A stretch of 64,000 nt of DNA. Origin: Humulus lupulus (taxonomy: Eukaryota > Streptophyta > Magnoliopsida > Rosales > Cannabaceae). The notes beneath the pieces were generated by a model, which was not told where the DNA came from, did no database searches, and saw only the letters and a list, made by a program, of their open reading frames with translations. The DNA lies in contig NC_084794.1 of NCBI RefSeq assembly GCF_963169125.1, forward strand, positions 73,009,665 to 73,073,664, written 5' to 3'. Positions within the stretch are counted from its first letter, which is position 1. Each line of letters begins with the position of its first letter. Both the position numbers and the translations under genes were made by a program. This document shows positions 12,451 through 24,408 of the stretch, piece by piece.

Positions 12451-14501
12451 AAGAGCAAGATTAGTTCCAGGTTGGGTTTGGAGACTCTACAATCGCTGCT
12501 CCATGGTAGTTTTCTCGCATAACATCGTAAAAATGAAGAAAAAAAAAATAGACTGAGATCGTATAAATGAAAAAAATACCCGTGTAGTTTTATAATTATA
12601 ATATTTTTTGCTTAATACAGTATCTTTTGTAAATTTCCCTTATATAAAACATATAATAATCTCTTGTTGTCACTGCTAAATTCAAAATATAAAACAAACA
12701 TAAACTTAAACAAAAATTAATTAATTAATTAGGATAATTTAAATAATTAAATCATATTTATTTAAAATTAATAAAGTCATACATATCATTTTTTTTAATC
12801 TTATAAATTTGTGTGATAGTTTGTTTTTTATCAAGTAATTTGAGTTATTTTTCTTCATCAAATTCATTAAAAAACATTGTGAGATATATTAGAAACTAAA
12901 AATGGTTGATGCATACTACTCTACACTATAACTTTTTTTATTCTTATTTTATTTCTATTATTAATTTATTTTTACATATTATTGTAATTTATACATATGT
13001 CATGTTGCCATGTAAATATATATATAGCTATGTCAATATTGTGTTTCGATGTGATATATGTAGAGATTATTGATATAAACATTTATATACTATAGAACTA
13101 TAATTCATTCTATTATATATATATTAAAAAAAAGTAAACCAATTTTTATTAAAATTATAGACAATGTTTTGCCCTAATTTTTTTTAATACATTTATGACT
13201 TACATTATATTAAACATCTTTTATTTGTTTTTATGATATTGTTTATTTATTTAAATTTTATATGATAATTAGAAAAATATAATAAAAATAAACACATGTT
13301 TTTACAGTAAAAAATAAATATTTATTTGAATAAGCATGTCTACAACTTTAAAATTAAATAAACATGTATTGTACGTTGAATCTACCTATAATGGACATGA
13401 AGTCATATCACTAAAATTATTGGATATACATCCATGTATTATATATGTGTATATATATAATGACAATATCTATGTCAATGCCATCACCATTATAATTTTC
13501 ATTAGAGATAAGCTAGTTTTGCATAAAGTAATTTCCATATAAATCTTATAGATAGAGTGTCTAGTGTATATAAAACAAAGTAGAAGCATTCATAATATCA
13601 AAATCCTTAATGCTTGTAATGATGGAAAGTCAGCATTGAGAAGAAAAGTAGTATAAAAGTTTGTAGCAACTTATACACAAAACAACTATTTGAACGTAAG
13701 ATTAGCCTCGAGTATCTTAAGAAACCTAGAAATTAAAAATTAATTTAATAGTACCCTACTACTTAATCCTGCATTTCAACTTCTTTCATCTACAACGATA
13801 AAACTACTTCAAATGATATTATTTCCATTGAGTAAATAAAAAAATTAATTGATATAGATTATAGCCAAATAAAAATATAATAGATTTCTTGTTGAATCTT
13901 AGATTTAATTTTTTTTCTTTTAAAATATATAAAATCTCGTCATATATAGTTACAATTAAAAATGTGTAACTGGTTATATAGTCATTAGTTTGAGAGTAGT
14001 AACCAGTTACAAATCTAGAACAAAAAAAAAAAGTTTATGTATACGTGTAACCAATTACAACTCTCAAACTGAGAAAACTTGTAACTTGTTACACTTTTCT
14101 TATTATAATTGGCTGCTGTGAAAGTGTAACTAGTTATTGTGATAGAATTTCAAGATTTTGAAAAGAAAAAAAAATACAATTTTAAATTCAAATTCAACCT
14201 AAAAATCTATTGGTAGTCTCAATTCTTTTACTAGAATTGCAAATCAACTAATACTAATACTGAGAGAAAAAAATCAATCAAAATTGTTGATGAATTTGTA
14301 TAATTTAAAATTCTCACTTACTTAATCTTTTTAATTGTTTGAAAATTTATTGGGTCAAAAAATAAACAATTCCTTCATCCATCAAAAATCTTAGCTAAAT
14401 AAAGAAGTTGGGTCAAAAAATAAACAATTTTAGTTGCCTCCATATTTTATTTTCTTAAATAAAGAAGTTGTCTCGACTATCTTTTGCTTCACTATATGTA
14501 A
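10834..14501. other. AT-rich DNA, partly G-depleted; gene-fragment-like piece; no intact gene
   Basis: 10,840-11,760 is strikingly poor in G on the plus strand, made mostly of AAC/ACA words. 11,590-12,450 has several (TA)n tracts. 12,057-12,330 is less AT-rich and contains phrases that look like a promoter/5'-exon fragment (for example 'ctcttggtggcgatttcttc' and 'gatcagttcctcttgg'), but no protein family is recognisable. It could be captured host sequence inside a DNA transposon. 13,960-14,140 holds a cluster of GTAAC-NN-GTTAC palindromes. Confidence 0.35.
12421..12443. repeat. (TA)n microsatellite
   Basis: Uninterrupted TA dinucleotide run. Shorter TA-rich runs occur nearby at about 11,590-11,620, 12,030-12,048 and 12,355-12,410. 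Confidence 0.9.
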
Positions 14502-14509
14502 ATGTGGAT

Positions 14510-15162
14510 TAGGAGTGGCAATGGTGCTGATCAGAATGTTTTTTCAATTACCATCCCCATCTCCGTAGGTTAATTATATAACTATACACATCCTATTAAC
14601 CATTAGGGACGGTGCGGGTATTAACCAATAAATAATAGAGAATAATCATAGTTACTTGTACCCATTAATAATAATAATAATAATAATAAGATGAAAAGAA
14701 AAACTTATTGATTAAATAAAATGATCATCAATTTAATTTTTTATTTTTATAATTTAGGTACGAAAATAAAATAACATCCTAAATAGTATCAAACTTAAAA
14801 TCTAATAATCACTTTTTCAAGTAATTAAAATCTAATAATCTTAAAATATTATATATATTTAAAATTTTAAGTAAAACATAACAAATTCTTTTATTTTTAA
14901 TTAATATTTCTATTAATATATTATATATTTAATAATATATAAGTACAATAAAATCATATATTTTTATAAAATATAAAATTATATACATAAATAAATTATT
15001 ATATATATCGAGACTGGTATATGGTACATCATGCTAATATCGTACCCGCACCGTACCCATATATAAGCAGGGCGGTTATTCCCCACTCCAGTCATTTTTC
15101 TCACTTGAACGGTTTTTCCCGTCCCATTTAAATCGAATAACCATGGTATATTGCCATTCCTA
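14510..15162. mobile_element. hAT-type MITE (653 bp)
   Basis: The left end reads TAGGAGTGGCAAT and the right end reads ATTGCCATTCCTA, giving 13-bp terminal inverted repeats with one mismatch. The flanks are ATGTGGAT (14502-14509) and ATGTGGAC (15163-15170), an 8-bp target duplication with one difference. An 8-bp duplication with TAGGRRTGGCAA termini is characteristic of hAT-superfamily MITEs. It has no coding capacity, holds a short (AAT)n run near 14670-14690, and has complementary segments inside (gggacggtgcgggt near 14607 against cccgcaccgtaccc near 15045) that could fold. Confidence 0.8.
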
Positions 15163-15170
15163 ATGTGGAC

Positions 15171-15777
15171 AATGCTTAAAGTTAAAAAATTAATATGATT
15201 AAATTACATTATTGTGTTCTAATCGTGAGTGCTCTCATTTTTTTTTCTTCTGGATATTTAATAAAAATATGTTTCAACACATGCACAAGTGTGAGATTAA
15301 ATAAGTTCGTGCAATCATGAACTAACCTCAATTAAAAAAAACTATGTATGATATAAGTAAGTCTTAAGGCATTAAAAAAAACAACCTAGGATAGAGTATT
15401 TAAAAAAACTACGTATAAAAAGAACAAAAATATAAAAACAATGTGTTATTGAGTCTATTTATATATATTTAAATGAATTATGTAGTATTTTTAATTATTT
15501 AGATTTAATGTTTCTTGATGTTGAATACATTGTTAACATAAATGAGAATATGGATGTTTTAAAACTTAATTATTCAAGTAAAACTTACACATATAGAAAT
15601 GACATATTTTTATATATTAGCTATTAAAATTTCATACTTTTAAAAAGATCTCATTAAATGAGGATTAATGACAAATTTATATTTACAACAACTTTTACAA
15701 CTGAGCACAATTGTAAAAGTTGTGCAAAATATATCAATTATTAAATTTTTGTACCAAATATAACACAATATTTGTAT
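15171..15777. other. AT-rich DNA, no gene; left part of a MITE-like sequence
   Basis: No coding signal. The last 120 bases (caactttta-caactgagcacaattgtaaaagttg) continue in similar style after the big retrotransposon (32675 onward: 'caatttgcaccatccattag'). The Tekay element therefore probably landed in an older short DNA element. Confidence 0.35.
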
Positions 15778-15782
15778 CTTTC

Positions 15783-18220
15783 TGTAAAGCCCTAAAATTC
15801 CTAATGTGGTTTAATGGCTGGATTAGTAGGCCATGAAGGCCATAATTATTTTATTGTGTCATTAAATGATTATATGCATGTCTATGTGAATTATATTATA
15901 ATATGATGTTAAATGCATGCATGTGAGTCCACATTTGATTGTAAGGGCATTTTGGTAATTTGGCTCGTTGATGACATATTTGCATATTTTGGTGTATGCT
16001 TGTGATTAATTTTTGAGGCCACATTATAATGTGGATTTTTTCGAGCTGTTCAACATGAGATGATCTTCGAATATAACTATCGGTTTGGTCATAACAAGTT
16101 TAAGCTCGGGGTGAGTCTCGGGGTAATTTGGTGATTAGAGTGTTGTCGGGAATTAAAGGGTAACGGGTTATGAATTATTGGTATTTGAGGATATCAAGAA
16201 TAACAGGAATTAGAGAACGTTAAGTATGATTAGCGGGTTTAGAGGATAAATGTCATTTTTTCCCTTACTAGCCTTTAGAGGGTTTTATTTAACCTAGGGG
16301 CAATATTGTCTTTTGGCAAGGGTTATATGGGATTCTAGTATGTTGTAGAAAGAGCTGAAGCAAAAACAGAGCAAGTTCCCTTCCTCACGTTCATCATCTT
16401 CCTCTTTTCTCCTTTGAAGTTTTTTTATCTCAATTTGAAGAACTAAGCTAGGGAATTAAAGTTTGAAGCTTAGGACTTTAGCTCATCCATTGAAGAGGAC
16501 TTAAATCCAACTTGAGGTAAGAATTCATCCATGAAACCTTAGTTATACTCTGTTTTTCTATTGGTTTTTAGTTGAGAAATTTATAGTGTCTAGATAAGAA
16601 TTAATGGAAGTTTTTGGAGGAAATTCACTTGGGTTTTGATGCTTGTATGTTGGGTAAGTTGTAGTAACAATTGGTGGCTTTGTTTGGTGATGTTGGGTGA
16701 GTTTTAATGAGGTTTTAGAATGAGTTCGAAGGGAGAAAAACAAGGATTTTGGCTGAGTTTCAGGTGGGGCTGCGACTCTGCTCTAGAGCGCCGCGGCCCA
16801 AGCTTGAGAAAATGGGAGGAAGAGGCTGAAGGGCCGAAGGGCCGCGGCATGGTCAGGAAGGGCCGCGACCCGTGCTGGGAGCTGAAGGGAGGTCGCCTCT
16901 GGTTGAGGGGCGGGCCGCGGCATGGCCAGGGAGGGCCGCGGCCCTTAGTAGCATTTTGGCTTGGGGATTCAAGCCTTAGGCCTCAGAATCGATCCTACTA
17001 CCCGGTTTAGTAGGATTCGATGTCTCGGAGGCTAGGTTTTGGTTCGGAAACCTTTGTTATTCATTTTATTGATGGAATCCCATATTTGGTTATGACCAGG
17101 TTACCGTCAAGGAACCAAAAGGTTGATCATTCTCAAGGGTTGTTCTTATACTAATTCTCGCTCGAACCAGAGGTAAGAAAAATGCACCCTATATGTGACA
17201 TGCATGGTTATTGTTGAGGCATGTTGATTGTTAAATGTGGGCATTGATTGCATATTAAATGCTTAGCAAATCTTGCTTACTTGTGTATGACACTGACTAT
17301 TCAAAATCGTCACTGGTCGCGTATTACTGACCTAAGAGTCAGGAACGGCATAAGCGTCATGAACATAGAGCCGATAAAAGATTAGATCTAATCGATATCA
17401 GTGTTGAATGACTCAATGAGCATTAATGCTGGACCGACCCTAGGGTCGATGAAAATTATAAGCGCTTGACTAGTCTATGACTAGTTACTCAGAGCCAGGG
17501 CCTAAGGCCTATGTGACTGTTTTGTCGCATGGTTAGGGAGCGGAATCCCATGGTTGTGACTCTATGGTCACTCGGTAGTTTTATGCTAGAGACTATTTCA
17601 TTAGATACCTATCTCGTTTAAGCTAGTGAAAGGATCACCTATTTGCAAAGCCCCGGTGACCCTATTGTCACATGGCTAATGGGAACAGAACCCATCTTAG
17701 TGACTTTTGCGACTGTCACTCCTCTATTTTGGACTGAAAGTCTTGAATGATTATTATGATCATTGTTGATATTATATTCATACAGTATTGAGTTTTCTTG
17801 GTGGGCTTTGGCTCATGGGTGCTATGTGGTGTAGGTAAAGGGAAAGAAAAGCCCACCCAGCCTTGAGTGGAGATCTTAAGTGGTGATGTGTACATATGCG
17901 GCCGCTTGACCACCACGACCAAGGAGTTCTCAGGGGAATTAGGGGGTTTACCCTATTTTTGCCGCTTAGATCGGCGGGTTGTAAATTTCAAACTTTAATG
18001 ACCATTTTGTATCGTAAACAACTTGTAAACATTTTTATGGGCCCATGAACAATTTTATGTTTTAAATAAAATATATCCTTTCTTTTTCTTGTGATTGGTT
18101 TTCCACCTTAACCTATTAATAACACCTAGAAGCACGTTTTTAACCAAAGAACTCAGTTAGCGAGTTAAATTCACAGTTCAACGTTCACCGTAACGGTCTT
18201 GGGGTAACCAGGGCGTTACA
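15783..18220 (+). repeat. Left (5') LTR of the Tekay-like element, 2438 bp
   Basis: It starts TGTAAAGCCCTAAAATTCC and ends GTAACCAGGGCGTTACA. It matches the LTR at 30246 along its whole length. Visible differences include a 21-bp segment near 16,848-16,868 (between GGGCCGCG repeats) absent from the right copy and a 7-bp duplication (gctcgag) only in the right copy, which together account for the 14-bp length difference. It contains a GC-rich patch with GGCCGCGGCC words at 16,780-16,940. The short ORFs inside occur in both copies and are not thought to be genes. Confidence 0.95.
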
Positions 18221-18223
18221 ACT

Positions 18224-18234
18224 TGGTATCAGAG
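18224..18234 (+). promoter_or_regulatory. Primer-binding site (initiator-Met tRNA type)
   Basis: TGGTATCAGAG starts three bases after the end of the left LTR. This is the usual plant primer-binding motif complementary to the 3' end of initiator methionine tRNA. It is a binding site, not a tRNA gene. Confidence 0.85.
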
Positions 18235-18519
18235 TGTGCCAAGGTTTAGGGTTCCTGTAGACTGGCTGGGCATGTACACTCACCACTGAAGACAAGCTCG
18301 ACTCATGGTTTGGTAACTATTTATGTAGTTATATGTATAACTGCTTAAATATAGTATAAATGCTTTACTTGTTTACATGAGACACCATGCTAAGACTGTG
18401 CCCTGAATACTGCATCTTCAGCAACCGTGTGCTAAACAGTACTGAAATTGCAGAAACATACTTATTAGTATTATTGATTGTGAACTATTATTTGATACAT
18501 GTTAAGTGCTAAATGCTAT

Positions 18520-19606
18520 TGTTGACCGCGTTTTTAGCCAACGACGTGAGAACGTCAAATACGACAAGCCTTCAAGAGAAATCAAAACGACAACAGACGG
18601 TATCAACAAGAAAAGTAAAGAACACAGGAGATTTTTATAGTGGTTCAGCCCCGATTGTCGGTAATAGCCTAATCCACTTAGAGTTGTGATTTATAAATCT
18701 ATACTCAAGATCAGATGGACTATGCCAACTGAGTTTCTTCAGTATAAATTGTGAAAATACAAGAATTCTCTCTAATTTCAGCACTTTCTCTCTCTAGAAT
18801 AGACAGACCCAATTTTATCTCTCTAGAAAGAATAAGCAGAAGAAGTCCCTCTCTCATCTCATAAGCTCTCTATTTATAGAGATGGGATCCTCAACTGATA
18901 TCCCCTTATAATAGGGATATTTTACTATATTTATTACATTTATATTACAAATAAACATTCAAAATTCAAAATGTAACAAATTCCCCATTTGTGGGAAGAA
19001 TGAGAGATTCCCGCGCATGTTGTTGAAGTTGTGTCTGACTTAGTCTCCTCTAGCTAGTTGGTCCACCTCCTACTCGCTACCCATGGTGGTAGGTTGAACG
19101 TGCATGGTGGTAGGAGATGCACTTCTCTCCTCTAACATGCACTCTCCTCTAGCATGCCATGTTCCTCCTTGAACCAATCTCCTTGGCTTCTCCTCGGACT
19201 AAGGTGGTCCGAGGCAACCTCCTTGGCACCTCACCTTGAACAACATTGAGGGAACCTCACCTTGGACAATATTGAGGGAACCTCACCTTGGACAACATTG
19301 AGGCAACCTTCTTTAGCATCTCCCAAACATGTCCGATCGAACATTGTATAGACTTTCCTTATGAAAGTCTAAGTCTCCATTCTCTTGCATGAGACTCCTC
19401 CTCCTTAGCTATTTACCTTGGACACGTTCGAGCCAACACTTAGAAAACCTTGGGAGGCTTGCCTCCTACACACCCTTGGGGTCTCCTAGGACCACACCCT
19501 CCTTGGGGTCTCCTAGGACCACCCTCTTAGCCCTCCTAGGAGGCACTCTCCTAGATGCATTCTCCTTAGCCTCCTAGGATGCATTCTCCAATTTTTGGGT
19601 ATAACA
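18520..19606 (-). repeat. 3' LTR of the TR-GAG (1087 bp)
   Basis: On the plus strand it runs from TGTTGACCGCG to GGGTATAACA. It is 3 bp longer than the other copy because of 'acaagcc' against 'agcc' near 18565. The minus-strand TATA box CTATAAATAGAG lies near 18,866-18,877. One isolated CCGATCG motif (19331-19340) resembles the palindromes of the internal region. Confidence 0.93.
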
Positions 19607-19620
19607 TTTGCCCCCCAAGT
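19607..19620 (-). promoter_or_regulatory. Polypurine tract of the TR-GAG
   Basis: The minus strand reads ACTTGGGGGGCAAA directly abutting the start of the 3' LTR. This is where second-strand synthesis is primed in LTR elements and it fixes the orientation as minus. The identical 14 bases precede the 3' LTR of the Tat element at 58648-58661. Confidence 0.85.
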
Positions 19621-22178
19621 TTATTATACGATTTCCCTCGTATGATAAACTTTTCTTCTAGCAAAATGCTCTCGAGGTCATCCCAAAGCTCCTATCCGGT
19701 TGATAACTTTCACGTAAACTCCCATGACAGAACTTGTCTCGAACTTGCCTTGTGATTTCTTCAAACTCTATATTTCTTGATGTAATGAAAACATAAGCTC
19801 CCTTTGTATATGTTGCAAAATCATCATGGCATAGAGATAGGTCGTTGAATATCCTCGATTTGGTTGCGCTAGGATTAGAATTTCGGTGATCGAGCCAAAC
19901 GCACTAGGCTCCTCCAACTATGTCCGATCGGAGCTTTCATGATATGGTCCGATCGGAGCTTCCATGGCCTTTCCTCGATCTAAAATCTAAGCCAATGACT
20001 TGGCTTCTCTTCGGACACGGTCCGATCGAAGCTTGTGTGGCCTCTCCTTGGCCAAAATCTAAGTCCAATCTCTTGGTATCTTCAACCATGCCCGATCGGA
20101 AGAACACTCTTCTTGGCATCTCAGATCATGTCCGATCGGACATTGCATACCCTTGGCCAAAAACTAAGTTCATCTTTTGGGTATGCATGGGACTTCTCCT
20201 TGGACTTGGTCCGAGCCAACCATCTTGGAACGGATGCACGGTCTCCTCGGACTGAGCTTTCATGACATTGTCCGATCGGACACATGCATTAGGCTCCTTG
20301 GATATGCTCGGCCTGCACCATGCAAAACATGGTCTCCTTGGATGTGATCCGATCGAATGCAAGCACTCTCCTCGGGTATGGGTCCAGGGCAATCACTTTG
20401 GCTCTCTTCAGACATGTCCCAGCTACATATTTCTGGAAGTTCAAACTAAGGTCCGATCGGACACCTCTTGGCTCCTCCAATCATGTCCGATCGGATGCAT
20501 ATACTCTTAGACACAAGGCAGGCAGGCATGCACTCTTGAGTTTATCTTTTGGGCATGCATGGGACCTCTCCTTGGACTTGGTCCGAGCCAATCTTTTTGG
20601 AAGCTCACCAAGCTAAGGTCCGATCGGACCCTTGGCACACATGCATGGCCTTCTCCTCGAACATAATCCGATCGAAGCTTTCATGACCTTTCCTTGAACC
20701 AAGGTCCAAGCCAATGACTTGGCTTCTCCTCGGACATGGCCCGAGCCAAAAATTTGGCTCCTCCATCAAGGTCCGATCGGGTACCTTGTCTCCTCTTGGT
20801 CGAATGTAGCACCTTAGGCACACTTCTTGTCCGATCGGACACTTCTTTTCTTATGGTGCCAAAGACCTAGGTCCGACTGGATACTTCTTGTTTCCTCTTG
20901 GTCGGATGTAGCACCTTAGGCACCAATATTTCTAGCCTAGATCCTTGGACGTAGGTGAGATGCTCCTTGGATCAACATGCATCCGATCGGCCACCTCAAG
21001 GTATGCTTGGACACCACATTTTTATGCATTTGCTTGGGCACTCTTAGGTACTTTTAGGAAAAACCATCAAAGCACCTTGTTCGACCCTCCCAAATTTATT
21101 TTGAGAGATTGATTTCTCTCAATCAATCTTAGTGAAAACTTGACTTCTCCTCCCAAGGACAAATTTTCACCATGTAGCATCTATTTTGCATGCATTTGTT
21201 TGATTCACTCCAGGGAATGTTGATCGATGATACATGCTTAGCCGACCAGGGAAGTTGTATCTGCTCTCCTGAGCAAGAAAACTTTGCACCTGGTGAGCTA
21301 AACTTGTAGCTGTTGGCACTTATACTTTACTTCTCTCTATTAGCTTAAAACATTCTAAGTCTCCTCTAGACTTAAAAAGTTATAAGTTTCTTGTGAAGAG
21401 TAAAGTCACTCTGGTGTATGTCTTACATTTTCGCATGAGTACCTAGTTTTCTAACTTAGAAATTTTAGACATTTCATAAGTCCATGCTAAGTATACTTTC
21501 TCACACTCTTGTTGCTCTAACATTTTATGAGCATGATGTTTATGGTCACACGAATATCTGCTCCTAACTTGAAATTTTAAAAATTCCAAGTTACTTAAGC
21601 TTTGCCAAGCAAGTTAGCTTAATGGCCTTTTTGGACTTCGAAAATTTACAAGTCAGCCTAAAAACAGATATATTACCTCGTGCTCTTATTGCCTGTGTTA
21701 ATTTATATACCAGCATACCCCATCTGCCCCCCAGGTGGTTGGAGGTTGAAAGACCCTTAGTCACTTGCTACATGACTGGATCTGTTCGAGCAGTTAACTA
21801 CTCGTGAAACACATAGAATATATGGAAAATACTCAAGCAGTTGAACACTGCTTGAACACATCGACCAGTTGAACACTGCTCGGATAACTAACACACATGC
21901 ATATTTGTAGCAAGAATCGACCACGCTGCGCGTAGTCTCTTTTATTACTCGTAAATTAAAAATGACAAAACATGTCTAACAACGAGTCTTAAACAACGAA
22001 AATTGTTCAAAATAAAATGACTGGTTAGCAAATAACCAGTTCATACACCAAACTTAAATAACAAGTCTAAAAAACTCGAAACCAAGCTGCCACTCTGAAA
22101 GCGGTATTTAAAAATAATATCTCCTTCGACGCTCTATGTGCACGCCACTCCAACGATTCCTGCTCCTAGCACTCCTCC
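19621..22178 (-). other. Non-coding internal region of the TR-GAG with palindrome array
   Basis: No conserved domain is recognisable in any frame; the ORFs here are short and overlap on both strands. 19,920-21,000 contains about 14 copies of a TCCGATCGGA-type palindrome. 21,000-22,130 is ordinary AT-rich sequence, with a second purine-tract-like site (TGCCCCCCAGGT on plus) near 21,726. Confidence 0.75.
19923..20991. repeat. Dispersed array of TCCGATCGGA palindromes (about 14 copies)
   Basis: Copies, exact or with one or two changes, start at 19923, 19948, 20021, 20091, 20131, 20271, 20348, 20452, 20486, 20619, 20668, 20772, 20830 and 20982. They are usually preceded by 'catg', 'aagg' or 'atgg' and alternate with 'ctcctCGGac' and 'cttggctcct' words. 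Spacing varies from 25 to about 150 bp, so this is a decayed family of short repeats and not a perfect tandem. Confidence 0.85.
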
Positions 22179-24353
22179 TCAGCATACCCCTCCTCTTGCT
22201 TCGTTGCTCTCCTCAGCTAAGGGTGGACCTCCACATATAGTGTCTACGGTGAAGTCCACGGGTCCAGGCTGCAAGGGTGGAGATTTTTGTCGCTTGAATC
22301 CGGAGTTGCTTCTACCTCCTTCTCCTTGGGGTGTCTCTGCTCGGTACTTCTTCAACTTGCCCGACCGGAGAAGAAATTCTATCTCGTCCTTGAGGTGGTT
22401 GCATTCATTTGTGTCGTGACCATAATCTTCATGGAAGCGACAATACTTGTTCACGTCTCTCTTCCTCATCTCTCTTCTGATGGGTGGAGGCTTCTTGTAA
22501 GGAACCTCCTCTTGACTAGCAAGATATATCTCTGCTCTACTGGTTGAGAGAGTGGTGTAGTTGGTGAATTGAGGCTCATACTTGATTGGCTTCTCACTTG
22601 AATCCATCTTTGCCTTCTTTTCTTCATGGTGGTCAGACCCATTACTTCTACGTTTCTTTCCACCATCACTAGGAGAGTCAGTTGGTCTGCTTGGGTTGTT
22701 TATGCCATTCTCCCCTTTCTCTATCGCATCATCCAAATTCATATATTTTTCCGCCCGGTCAAGAAATTGTTGAAGTGTTGAGATTGGATGGCGATGGATG
22801 CTATCCCATAGAGGACTTCGATAAATTACCCCAGCAGATATGGCAACCATCTTCCCTTCGTCTCCTACAGCAGTTGCTCTATTGGCTTCTCTCATGAACC
22901 TCTGTATATAGCTCTTTAGAGACTCATCTTTTCTTTGTTTGATATCTGCCAAGTCGTTGGCATAAACTGGTGGAGTCCGGGCAGTGCTAAATTGTCTACA
23001 AAACTCCTTCCTGAATGACTCCCAAGAGGTAATGGAGTTTGGTTTAAACCTCCAATACCACTCTTGGGCAGTGTCCGTCAAGGTGGTGGGGAAGACTCTA
23101 CACCGATAGTCATCACTCACCCCGAGTAGTTCCATCTGGTCCTCAAACTTCCCAACATGTCTTATCGGGTCTGCCTTTTCGGTATAAATTGGCAGTACCG
23201 GTGCTTTGTACTTTGCTGGTGGTTGGGCTGCTCTTATTCGAGCAGAGAACGGGCTGCCACTCCGGTAGTCTATCGGATCTATCTCAGAAGGTCGCTTTGA
23301 CAAACCTTGCACTGCAGCTGCTAGCATGTCAAGCTGGGCTTGGATAGCTGGTGCGACTGATGAGGTTCCAAGGTTTTGACCGCCTGGTCGGGCATTACCA
23401 TCTGGCACGCCACCGTCAAGTATTTCTACTTGACTGGTAGGACGGTCCAGATTTTTCCCTTCGACCGGGACGGTCCTCCTCTTGTTGGTGATAACGTCCC
23501 TCAGATCCTTCTGAGAAGCATGCTCTCCTACCCGATCAAACACCGTACTCTTCGATTTCCCAGTGGGCTTACTACGTGGGACTTCATCTCTCCTGCTACG
23601 CCGCTGGTCGGGGTGCAATGGAGGCTTCTTGGCACGCTCTGGGCAGTGTTCTCCTCCTTGTGGGTTGTGGCCCTCCTTTTCCTTGGATTGGCTGGTTGGA
23701 TGACTATCAGCCTCATCCCCACCATGCCCATCTTTGAACTGAGAGGTCCTCTTCTCTCTAGGAGCTTTATTTTGCTCCTGCCCAGGTGGAGTCTTTTTAC
23801 TGCCCGATCGGTGACTTCTGGAGGGGGTTCTAGAGTGCTCCCCTTGGGTTGAGGTAGTGTGCGATCGAACTCCATCTCCCTCACTAGGTGGGTTATTACC
23901 ACCCCTCCTTGGTCTATCATTACTCCTACCACCAGCTTCTGTGGTCCTTGCTCCTGGAGTGGTTGCCCCTCGTGCTGTAGCTTGGGCATTGGCCTGGGCC
24001 AACTTGGTAGCAGCCTCCAAAGCAAGCGCTGCTTCACGATGTTTCTGGTTGACCTCCTCCTGTTGTTGTCTGAGCTCCTCACTTCTGGCCTCCATATCGC
24101 GTTTTTGCTGCTCTAAGGCAGCTCTCTGCCTAGCCATCTCTTCAGCAAACGCCTCTTGCCTAGCGTGGAATCGTGCCATCTCCTCTTGGAAGGCCCCCAT
24201 GGTCTCCTGGAGCTCTTCAACTTCTGGAGTCACTTCCTCGAGCACGACTCTAGGCTCATTCTCAAGGTCTTGTGGGCAAGGACCTTCAGATCTAGCAGGT
24301 TCTTTAGAGGAGTTTGTCCTCTTGGAAGCAGCAGTGGTGTTCTTAGGCGCCAT
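22179..24353 (-). CDS. gag: Gag polyprotein of the TR-GAG element (724 aa)
   Basis: Structural protein expected to form the cytoplasmic virus-like particle that packages element RNA. It is a single intact ORF. Residues about 40-125 form a charged coiled coil rich in EEM, RQE and EELRQQQEE words. About 130-290 is a basic, Ser/Arg/Gly-rich disordered stretch. About 390-490 matches the retrotransposon Gag core (TDTAQEWYWRFKPNSI, then FCRQFSTAR, then ESLKSYIQRF). Near residue 640 lies a zinc-knuckle variant, CRFHEDYGHDTNEC, followed by LKDEIEFLLRSGKLKKY, typical of Tat-lineage Gags. The start ATG lies 56 bp inside the 5' LTR boundary and the ORF stops without continuing into pol. An unbroken 724-codon frame beside heavily decayed neighbours indicates a recent or selected copy. 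Confidence 0.92.
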   Translation of the reverse strand: MAPKNTTAASKRTNSSKEPARSEGPCPQDLENEPRVVLEEVTPEVEELQETMGAFQEEMARFHARQEAFAEEMARQRAALEQQKRDMEARSEELRQQQEEVNQKHREAALALEAATKLAQANAQATARGATTPGARTTEAGGRSNDRPRRGGNNPPSEGDGVRSHTTSTQGEHSRTPSRSHRSGSKKTPPGQEQNKAPREKRTSQFKDGHGGDEADSHPTSQSKEKEGHNPQGGEHCPERAKKPPLHPDQRRSRRDEVPRSKPTGKSKSTVFDRVGEHASQKDLRDVITNKRRTVPVEGKNLDRPTSQVEILDGGVPDGNARPGGQNLGTSSVAPAIQAQLDMLAAAVQGLSKRPSEIDPIDYRSGSPFSARIRAAQPPAKYKAPVLPIYTEKADPIRHVGKFEDQMELLGVSDDYRCRVFPTTLTDTAQEWYWRFKPNSITSWESFRKEFCRQFSTARTPPVYANDLADIKQRKDESLKSYIQRFMREANRATAVGDEGKMVAISAGVIYRSPLWDSIHRHPISTLQQFLDRAEKYMNLDDAIEKGENGINNPSRPTDSPSDGGKKRRSNGSDHHEEKKAKMDSSEKPIKYEPQFTNYTTLSTSRAEIYLASQEEVPYKKPPPIRREMRKRDVNKYCRFHEDYGHDTNECNHLKDEIEFLLRSGKLKKYRAETPQGEGGRSNSGFKRQKSPPLQPGPVDFTVDTICGGPPLAEESNEARGGVC

Positions 24354-24408
24354 CTTTCTTCAGGGACCGTCTGTTCTTCTCTTCAGGCTCTCAATGAAAG
24401 CACCAAAA

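Noticed and set aside
16558..17010. Paired short ORFs (one per strand), repeated at 31028-31459
   Set aside because: They lie at the same place in both LTRs of the chromovirus; LTR sequence does not normally code, and the plus-strand frame is altered by the 21-bp LTR deletion.
18221..18240. Possible tRNA sequence (TGGTATCAGAG)
   Set aside because: It is the retrotransposon primer-binding site; there is no cloverleaf around it.
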